The translations under genes were made by a program, and so were the position numbers. Below the pieces are notes generated by a model. That model ran no database searches. It worked only from the letters and a program-made list of their open reading frames with translations, and was not told the origin of the DNA. Below are positions 58,865-64,000 of a stretch of 64,000 nt of DNA, piece after piece. Positions within the stretch are counted from its first letter, which is position 1; every line of letters starts with the position of its first letter. Origin of the DNA: an uncultured Synergistales bacterium (GTDB lineage Bacteria; Synergistota; Synergistia; Synergistales; Aminobacteriaceae); contig CAJOGI010000001.1 in assembly GCA_905234075.1 (NCBI GenBank), positions 62,001 to 126,000 on the forward strand, written 5' to 3'.

Positions 58865-59919
58865 TCAGTCCACCCAAAAGGATCAGGACGCTTGCCCCAC
58901 TGAATGCCCGTGAGTTCGTCATATAATTTCTGCGCAATCGGCCCGATTTTGAAGTCATTGACAGTATATTTCTTGTCGTTGTAGAAAAGTTCTCCGATCG
59001 GCGAAATTACAGCTGCTGTTCCCGTTCCGAAGGCTTCTTCAAGTTTTCCGCTCTCTGCCGCGCCGATTAACTCGTCAACGCTCAATAATCTTTCTTCAGC
59101 AGGAACGCCCCAGCTTCTTAAAACTTCGAGGCATGATTTACGGGTAATGCCGCCTAGTATTGAGCCGTTCTCAAGCGTAGGAGTTACGACAGTGCCGTCA
59201 ATTTTGAACATTACGTTCATTGCTCCGACTTCTTCAATATATTTTCTGTGGACTCCGTCGAGCCACAGGACCTGCGAATATCCTTTTTCCATTGCCCGGT
59301 CGCCTGCTCTGTTGCTTGCCGCATAATTTCCTCCGCATTTCGTGTAGCCCGTGCCGCCGCGTACCGCTCTTACGTCTTCAGTTTCAAGCATGATTTTTAC
59401 GGGCTTAATTCCTTCAGCAAAGTAACTTGCGCTCGGTGAAAGAATTATCATGAATTTTGCCTCGTGTATTCCGTGAAGAGCAAGCTCCGGGTCGAGCGAA
59501 AATAAGAACGGGCGAATATAAAGCGATGTTCCTTCAGCGTGAGGCACCCAATTTTTATCGACTTTAACAACTTCTCTGACAGCTTCAAGGAAAATGTCAT
59601 TAGGAATTTCCGGAAGTCCGATTCTTTCTGCGGAAATGTTAATTCTTTTTGCGTTTTCCATCGGCCTGAAAAGATGAATTGAGCCGTCAGCCCAGCGGTA
59701 TGCTTTCATGCCTTCAAAAACTTCGTTGGCATAGTGAAGAACGCTCGCGGCCGGGTTAATTTCTATAGGGCCGTAAGGAATTATTCTCGCGTTGTGCCAT
59801 TTTTTTGCGTCTGTGTAGTCCATTACGAACATGTGATCAGAAAAAACTGAACCGAAACCTAATTTGTCCTCTGGCGGCAGATGGCCGGGATTAGGGTTTT
59901 TTGTGAAACTAATCTGCAT
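58855..59919 (-). CDS. ilvE: Branched-chain amino acid aminotransferase
   Basis: 354 residues, the class IIA (BCAT2-like) length. PLP lysine in GTGYTKCGGNYAAS; LHYANEVFEGMKAYR, LYIRPFLFS, EVGAMNVMF and GTGTAAVISPIG are standard blocks. It makes or breaks down valine, leucine and isoleucine. AAGGAGG precedes the ATG. Upstream is the MgtC-like gene separated by a repeat. Confidence 0.96.
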   Translation of the reverse strand: MQISFTKNPNPGHLPPEDKLGFGSVFSDHMFVMDYTDAKKWHNARIIPYGPIEINPAASVLHYANEVFEGMKAYRWADGSIHLFRPMENAKRINISAERIGLPEIPNDIFLEAVREVVKVDKNWVPHAEGTSLYIRPFLFSLDPELALHGIHEAKFMIILSPSASYFAEGIKPVKIMLETEDVRAVRGGTGYTKCGGNYAASNRAGDRAMEKGYSQVLWLDGVHRKYIEEVGAMNVMFKIDGTVVTPTLENGSILGGITRKSCLEVLRSWGVPAEERLLSVDELIGAAESGKLEEAFGTGTAAVISPIGELFYNDKKYTVNDFKIGPIAQKLYDELTGIQWGKRPDPFGWTECV

Positions 59920-59974
59920 AAAAATTTTTCCTCCTTCTAAACTTGCTTAGGAAGCAGATAGCAGTTTTTCTTTC

Positions 59975-60006
59975 AACTCCTACCTCCTAACTCCTAACTC
60001 CTACCT
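59975..60006 (-). repeat. TAGGAGN dispersed repeat copy 14
   Basis: Coding direction caggtaggagttaggagtta and further units begin five bases after the MgtC-like gene stop. Confidence 0.85.
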
Positions 60007-60010
60007 GAAA

Positions 60011-60742
60011 TTATATTTCTTCAATATGATGAATATAATCAAGAGTGCGTAGTGCTTCAATAATATCACGATGTCTTTTATATTTCTTGAAATCTCTCTG
60101 CGAAATTGTAATTGAAACAGAATAAACGCTCAAACCTGAATTAAGGTACGCAGGATTTGATTCAATGTCATCAATTTTTAAGCCTAATTTACGGATTGTC
60201 GTAACAAAATCCTGAAGGTTATATGTATTTTTTAATTCCAGAAGAATCTCAAAATGATTAGACCTGTCTTTCAAAATAGTTTCAATTAACGGAAGCTGTG
60301 AAATGCTGCACAACAGCGCAATAAAAGAAAGCAAAGCTATCGTGTAAAGTCCTGCGCCTGTTGCAAGTCCTATAATTCCGCAGGCCCACAGCCCGGCCGA
60401 AGTTGTCAGACCTTTAATCTGGCTTTTTGAGCTGAATAAAATCGAATTGCCGCTTATCATTGCGATTGAAACGACAGAAGCCGCAGAGATTACAGGGAAG
60501 CCGTGTTCTGTTCTAGCAAGTATTGAAAGGTCAACCATCGCAGACACAGCCGAAGCAAGCGAGATAATTATAAAAGTTCTAAGTCCTGCGGAATGTCTTT
60601 TGCTTGAACGTTCACAGCCGACAAGAGCCGAAAACATTAAAACTAAACAGATTCTAAACAAAACAGAATAAAAATTAATTCCCATTGCCCATTCGCCTAA
60701 ATATTCGATTAAGGGGTCTTTAAAAATGAGCGGAGTTTCCAT
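60011..60742 (-). CDS. MgtC/SapB family membrane protein
   Basis: 243 residues. Four to five N-terminal membrane segments with the family motif LVGCERSSKRHSAGLRTF and KGLTTSAGLWACGIIGLATGAGLY, followed by a cytoplasmic C-terminal domain resembling an ACT-like fold. MgtC proteins affect magnesium homeostasis, ATP synthase or envelope stress depending on the organism; the exact role here is not readable. AGGAGGTGA lies before the ATG. Confidence 0.92.
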   Translation of the reverse strand: METPLIFKDPLIEYLGEWAMGINFYSVLFRICLVLMFSALVGCERSSKRHSAGLRTFIIISLASAVSAMVDLSILARTEHGFPVISAASVVSIAMISGNSILFSSKSQIKGLTTSAGLWACGIIGLATGAGLYTIALLSFIALLCSISQLPLIETILKDRSNHFEILLELKNTYNLQDFVTTIRKLGLKIDDIESNPAYLNSGLSVYSVSITISQRDFKKYKRHRDIIEALRTLDYIHHIEEI

Positions 60743-60950
60743 AAAAAAATCACCTCCTAAAAAAATTAATTAAAATTTTAATTAAAAATAAAAACAAAAA
60801 AATTTAATTCGCAAAAAAAAATTTATAAAAAACAAAAATTAAAATAAAAAAATTAAAAAATTAATCTGCAAAAAAAAAAATAAAAAAGCAAAAAAAAATT
60901 TTTTATGAAATTTTTTACGAAAAAATAAAACAAAAAATAAAAAATAAAAT
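60743..60950. other. Very A/T-rich spacer
   Basis: About 200 bases of nearly pure A and T with long A runs, between the MgtC-like gene and the phage-type gene pair. No coding frame or clear hairpin was seen. Confidence 0.7.
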
Positions 60951-61559
60951 TTATGCGTTTAACTGTTTGAGATTTTCTGTGATTATTTTGTCATTCTCAA
61001 CGTTAAAAATTTCGCGTTTGAATTTTTTATTTCCTTTTTTCAGCGCATACACTTCTTCTTCGGACGGAAAATAAGAACAGACTTTTACTTTTCCGTTTTC
61101 ACCGTTCCAAGATGCGCATTTTTCGCCGATTTTATAAAATTTTTGAAACTCTGCGGCCTTGAAATTTTCGTTGAAATCATCGATAGACCAGTAAAGCTTT
61201 TCCCAGCCTCCCATTTTTTCAATCGCAAAATGAATTGCCGGTGATGGAAATCTTATAGCTTTTCGGAGTTTATATTTTTGTTTCGCTTTCATGACCAGCG
61301 ACCACGCAAGGGCGGCTCTTTCGTCGGGAGTTCCCTCAATTTGGCGGACTATATCGGCGAGCATCGGGAAAAATTTTTCGGCTCTGCAATGAGCGTTGAC
61401 TGCGCTTGCAATTACCTCAAGGGGATATTGCATGAGGTTTGCGAATAAAATTTTTTTCATGCGCTCTAAATCTTTTCCGCCTGGCATGATTGTCAGGTCA
61501 TTCACCGCGTCCATGATGTCATCAAAAGCCCGGCGGTCGTTCTCCGTCACGAGCTTCAC
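60951..61559 (-). CDS. Phage-type protein, DUF6475-like
   Basis: 202 residues, GTG start with GGAGAAGG upstream. ENDRRAFDDIMDAVNDL, FFPMLADIVRQIEGTPDERAALAW, and the block FPSPAIHFAIEKMGGWEKLYW followed by EFQKFYKI match the DUF6475 family found in prophage replication modules. Its function is not established; a helicase-loader-like place in the module is an inference. It overlaps the preceding phage gene by 38 bases. Confidence 0.7.
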   Translation of the reverse strand: MKLVTENDRRAFDDIMDAVNDLTIMPGGKDLERMKKILFANLMQYPLEVIASAVNAHCRAEKFFPMLADIVRQIEGTPDERAALAWSLVMKAKQKYKLRKAIRFPSPAIHFAIEKMGGWEKLYWSIDDFNENFKAAEFQKFYKIGEKCASWNGENGKVKVCSYFPSEEEVYALKKGNKKFKREIFNVENDKIITENLKQLNA

Positions 61560-62520
61560 CTTCTCCGGTCATGCTGTATTCAGCGTCGATTGCGTGAGAA
61601 TTTTGGCTGTGCTGTTCAAGAATTTCGGCGATTGATTTCACGGGTTTTTGAATTTTCTCGTGCCTGTTGTCGTATCGGCCTTCAAGCAGCTTGACAAGAT
61701 TATTTTCATTCAGCAGCCAGTCGAGAGTGAACCAGTTTCGCTCTTGGACGCTGTTTTTCAAGAACTCAGACGAGCTTACGCGGTCAAAAACTTTTTGCCA
61801 CCAGAGAAATTTTTTCCTCTCGGCCGAAGTATCCAGCAGGGTTTGCAATGCCTTTTCACGCGACGGAGTTTTTTTCAGCACGTGAGAAAATCCCAGCGGT
61901 GCCAGCTTTTCGTTCCAGAGCTGGACAATTTCGCCGAGATTAATTTCTTCGCCCTTAGCCGCAGCAGCTTTTTTCGGGGCGGGCGGGGCGGGGGTCGGTT
62001 CTGTCGCTGTTGTGTGCTGTTGTGTTGGTTCTGTTCTGTTGTGTTCTGTTGTGTTCTGTTGTGTTGTGTAGCCCTGTGACTCACGCGCTACACTCTTGCT
62101 TGTCACGCGTGACTCACGCGCTACATGTTTCGATTTTTTTTCTTCAGTATTATTTTTTCTTCCTTTTGCCTGACGCTGACGGTTTTTCTCGCGCTTCTCA
62201 ACGAGTCTTCCGCTGTACATTTCCCAATCGTGAACAAACATTCCTGACTCATTTTTTTCTATAAAGCCGTACGAACCTCCCGGTCCACATTCAATCATGG
62301 CCTTCAAAAATTCTTCAGGATCTCCGTCCCACTGCGCGGCATCAGCTAAATCATCAGCATCGTATCGTGATAAATCTCCGTTTTCGGCATAGTCTAACGC
62401 CCACCACCAGAACATAAATAAATGACCGACCGCCTGCGGTATTGAAATTTTCAACATTCTCGCAAAGCGTTTCGTTTTCGGGTGTCTCGGTAATTCCTGA
62501 TGAGCTTCAATCCATGCCAT
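61522..62520 (-). CDS. Phage-type replication initiator/replisome organiser-like protein
   Basis: 332 residues. N-terminal 120 residues (WIEAHQELPRHPKTKRFARML, then VGHLFMFWWWALDYAENGDLSRYDADDLADAAQW) resemble the winged-helix N-domain of phage replisome organisers. A Thr/Gln/Pro-rich linker with repeated VARES and TTQQNTTEHN units follows, then a C-terminal Trp-rich region (FLWWQKVFDRVSSSEFL and NWFTLDWLLNENNLVKLLEGRYDN) typical of DnaD/phage replication proteins. With the next gene it forms an isolated two-gene prophage remnant; no integrase, capsid or att site was found. Confidence 0.72.
   Translation of the reverse strand: MAWIEAHQELPRHPKTKRFARMLKISIPQAVGHLFMFWWWALDYAENGDLSRYDADDLADAAQWDGDPEEFLKAMIECGPGGSYGFIEKNESGMFVHDWEMYSGRLVEKREKNRQRQAKGRKNNTEEKKSKHVARESRVTSKSVARESQGYTTQQNTTEHNRTEPTQQHTTATEPTPAPPAPKKAAAAKGEEINLGEIVQLWNEKLAPLGFSHVLKKTPSREKALQTLLDTSAERKKFLWWQKVFDRVSSSEFLKNSVQERNWFTLDWLLNENNLVKLLEGRYDNRHEKIQKPVKSIAEILEQHSQNSHAIDAEYSMTGEGEARDGERPPGF
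62006..62125. repeat. Microsatellite and 17-base direct repeat in the phage-type gene
   Basis: gttctgttgt units repeat at about 62006-62068. GTGACTCACGCGCTACA occurs at 62076-62092 and 62109-62125, 33 bases (11 codons) apart, so the frame is kept. Confidence 0.85.
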
Positions 62521-62640
62521 AATATTTTATTCTCCTGTTTTTTAATTTTTATTTTTTTTTAACTTAGCTGATTTAGAGAATATTATAACGGGGCAAAAAA
62601 TTTACAACAGCGTAACAATAACGATTTTATTTTTCCTTTT

Positions 62641-63093
62641 CTAATGCAGTGCTTTTTCCAGAGCCGCCAGACCTTCCTGAGCCTTAGTAGAGCTCACTAT
62701 GCAGATCGCGCTCTCTGAAGTTGAGTTAATAATTTCAATGTTCACGTTGACGGAAGCAAGAGCCGTAAAAATCTTCGCAAGTATTTGAGCTGCGTCCGAC
62801 GGTGAATTAAGCCCGACCGTAATCGCCGCGACTTCTGTAGCGAAAGAAACGCCCTGACCGCCGACGTGTTCAGAAATTTTACGGCACACCGGGATAACTT
62901 CGTCGAGTCTTTCTTTTTCAATTAAAAATGAAAGATCCGACCGTCCGCCCCTCATTGTGTTTTGAGTTACCATGCTGACGTTAATTGAAAGCTCTGAGAG
63001 CCTGTTAAAAATTTCGGCGGCAATTCCAGGAATGTTCGGAACTCCGAGAAAAACAACATGAACGCATTTATCATTAAAAATTATTTTGCTCAT
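62641..63093 (-). CDS. ACT-domain protein (aspartokinase regulatory-subunit-like)
   Basis: 150 residues with two ACT-like halves: VFLGVPNIPGIAAEIFNRLSELSINVSMV, then DLSFLIEKERL, and ITVGLNSPSDAAQILAKIFTALASVNVNIEIINST with ICIVSSTKAQEGLAAL at the end. This is the layout of the aspartokinase C-terminal regulatory module standing alone. It may bind lysine or threonine and regulate a separate kinase, an inference. AAGGAAAA lies before the ATG. Confidence 0.82.
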   Translation of the reverse strand: MSKIIFNDKCVHVVFLGVPNIPGIAAEIFNRLSELSINVSMVTQNTMRGGRSDLSFLIEKERLDEVIPVCRKISEHVGGQGVSFATEVAAITVGLNSPSDAAQILAKIFTALASVNVNIEIINSTSESAICIVSSTKAQEGLAALEKALH

Positions 63094-63229
63094 AAAAAAA
63101 TTTTCCTTCCCTGTCCTTAAAAAATAAATCTTAAAAATAAAATTAAAATCTTGAAATTTTTTTCTTCAATTATAAATTATTTATGCTAAAATTTATCCGC
63201 TTCAAAAATTTTCCCGGATCTGATAGAAA

Positions 63230-63259
63230 TTTTGCAACTACATTTACACCTACAAAAAT
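63230..63259 (-). repeat. 30-base repeat, copy B
   Basis: Reverse complement matches 15468-15497 at 29 of 30 bases. It begins TTTTGCAACTACATTTAC on the plus strand. Confidence 0.8.
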
Positions 63260-63368
63260 CTTAAAATTTTTCAGCGTCAATAATTTTTCACAAAGAACTT
63301 TTCAAAAATAGAATCGCAAAAAATTTTTCGCGCAATTTTTTTTAAGAGAGAAAATTTTTTTTGTCCTA

Positions 63369-63377
63369 TGCTAAAAT
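63369..63377 (+). promoter_or_regulatory. Extended -10 promoter of the Mnh operon
   Basis: TGCTAAAAT with no good -35. The predicted start near 63384 gives a leader of about 50 bases to ATG 63434. It overlaps the alternative ATG at 63368, which argues against that start. Confidence 0.4.
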
Positions 63378-63433
63378 TAATTTCAACTTTCAAATCCAAA
63401 AAAATTTTTCAAATTTTAAGACTGGAGGAAAAA

Positions 63434-63910
63434 ATGATCCTCGTATATTTTTCTTTATGGATAATATTTAATGGAAGAGTTACGCTCGAAATAGTTATTG
63501 TCGGCGCGTTGATTTCTTTCGTGCTCGACATGTTCGTGAAAAAAATTTTGAAAATAAAATTAAACGGCACGTTTTTTTTCAATATGTTGAAACTTTTTCC
63601 GGACGCTTTATTTTATGTTATTGTCCTTCTCTTTGAAATTATAAAGGCAAATTTATCAATAACTAAATTAATTTTTGCGCCCCAGATTGAAGTTGAGCCG
63701 TGTCTTGTGAGATTTAATACGCCGTTAAAGACTCAAGCCGCCAGAGTAGCCCTTGCAAATTCAATCACGCTTACGCCGGGAACAATTACAGTCTCGCTTG
63801 AAGGAAATGAATTTTTAGTTCACGCTCTTAATAAAGAAATAGCGGGCGGATTAGAAAATTCTCTTTTTGAGAGAATATTAAAAAGAATGGAGAGAAGAAT
63901 AAATGCCTGA
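63434..63910 (+). CDS. mnhE: Na+/H+ antiporter subunit E (MnhE/MrpE)
   Basis: 158 residues from ATG 63434 (GGAGGAAAAA directly before), the usual MrpE length; the longer frame from 63368 overlaps a likely -10. Two to three membrane segments at the start (MILVYFSLWIIFNG, IVGALISFVLDMF), then FPDALFYVIVLLFEIIKANLSITKLIF and the signature LANSITLTPGTITVSLEGNEFLVHALN. It is part of the multi-subunit cation/proton antiporter. The next gene overlaps it by eight bases. Confidence 0.92.
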   Translation: MILVYFSLWIIFNGRVTLEIVIVGALISFVLDMFVKKILKIKLNGTFFFNMLKLFPDALFYVIVLLFEIIKANLSITKLIFAPQIEVEPCLVRFNTPLKTQAARVALANSITLTPGTITVSLEGNEFLVHALNKEIAGGLENSLFERILKRMERRINA

Positions 63911-64000
63911 TGAAAATTTAATTCAACATTATATTCTTATCGTGGCCGCGATATTTTTATCGGCATCGATTTTTATCTGTCTGATGAGAGCGACACTCGG
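63903..64000 (+). CDS. mnhF: Na+/H+ antiporter subunit F (MnhF/MrpF), cut by window edge
   Basis: ATG 63903 overlaps the end of mnhE. The visible 32 residues have a hydrophobic helix (YILIVAAIFLSASIFICLMR) then ATLG, as at the start of MrpF, which normally continues into a GPTxxDR motif. The rest lies outside the window. Confidence 0.75.
   Translation, partial: MPDENLIQHYILIVAAIFLSASIFICLMRATL

Larger units (their letters stand above)
63094..63433. other. A/T-rich spacer before the Mnh operon
   Basis: No gene supported. It contains the second copy of the 30-base repeat and two TATGCTAAAAT boxes (63182-63192 and 63367-63377). Confidence 0.6.

Noticed and set aside
60743-60950. Replication origin with DnaA boxes
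   Set aside because: Only A/T-rich character is visible; no TTATCCACA-type boxes were found.

Overview
The window looks like a chromosomal segment of a Synergistota (Synergistetes) bacterium, probably an anaerobic amino-acid fermenter. Three unrelated exported proteins (ends near 7634, 22253 and 31022) carry the Synergist-CTERM type tail: Ser/Gly run, Cys-x-x-Gly-Phe, hydrophobic helix, basic end. A selenocysteine-containing glycine reductase protein A, a selenocysteine-containing SelD, selA/selB, and a long RpoC with non-proteobacterial insertions fit that assignment. The DNA is AT-rich in spacers. No rRNA, tRNA (including tRNA-Sec) or CRISPR array was seen.

Layout: 1-2.8 kb, molybdenum block (MOSC protein, modA, modB, modC). 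2.8-7.5 kb, sbcC and glgB on the minus strand. 7.6-11.7 kb, a 1352-residue surface protein made of Ig-like repeats. 11.8-14 kb, an unusual PAS plus dynamin-type GTPase. 14-20.1 kb, lysA, thrS, a four-helix-bundle gene bracketed by inverted repeats, a radical-SAM-linked protein and RNase G. 20.1-22.3 kb, a small basic DNA-binding-like protein and a second surface protein. 22.3-25.5 kb, iscS-iscU-guaA (minus). 25.6-27.7 kb, CIRCE-controlled groES-groEL. 28-31 kb, a third surface protein with an odd 5' end. 31.2-36.6 kb, HIT, YigZ, PilT, GlpX, DedA and ComM-like genes. 36.6-41.2 kb (minus), Wzz, racemase, DciA-like, MnmG. 41.3-50.3 kb (minus), rpoC and rpoB, with a textbook promoter before rpoB. 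50.4-58 kb, selenium/glycine reductase region: trxA and grdA on minus; selA-selB-selD-budA-trxB on plus. 58-60.7 kb (minus), ispE, ilvE, MgtC-like. 61-62.5 kb, two phage-type replication genes. 62.6-64 kb, an ACT protein and the start of an Mrp/Mnh antiporter operon.

Gene cooperation: SelD makes selenophosphate, SelA makes Sec-tRNA, SelB delivers it to UGA codons; the two UGA-containing genes (grdA, selD) sit in the same 6 kb. TrxA/TrxB supply electrons to glycine reductase. ModABC plus the MOSC protein serve molybdenum cofactor supply. IscS/IscU assemble Fe-S clusters and IscS could also supply selenium.

The most unusual property is a dispersed purine-rich repeat built from 7-base units (TAGGAGN). 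It occurs at about 14 places, mostly right at gene ends, where it often supplies the stop codon and carries perfect Shine-Dalgarno-like AGGAGGT words. It has also entered the GTPase gene twice in frame, flanks the four-helix-bundle gene in opposite orientations, and is interrupted by a hairpin after groEL. A second, 30-base repeat links the lysA-thrS spacer with the spacer before the Mnh operon.
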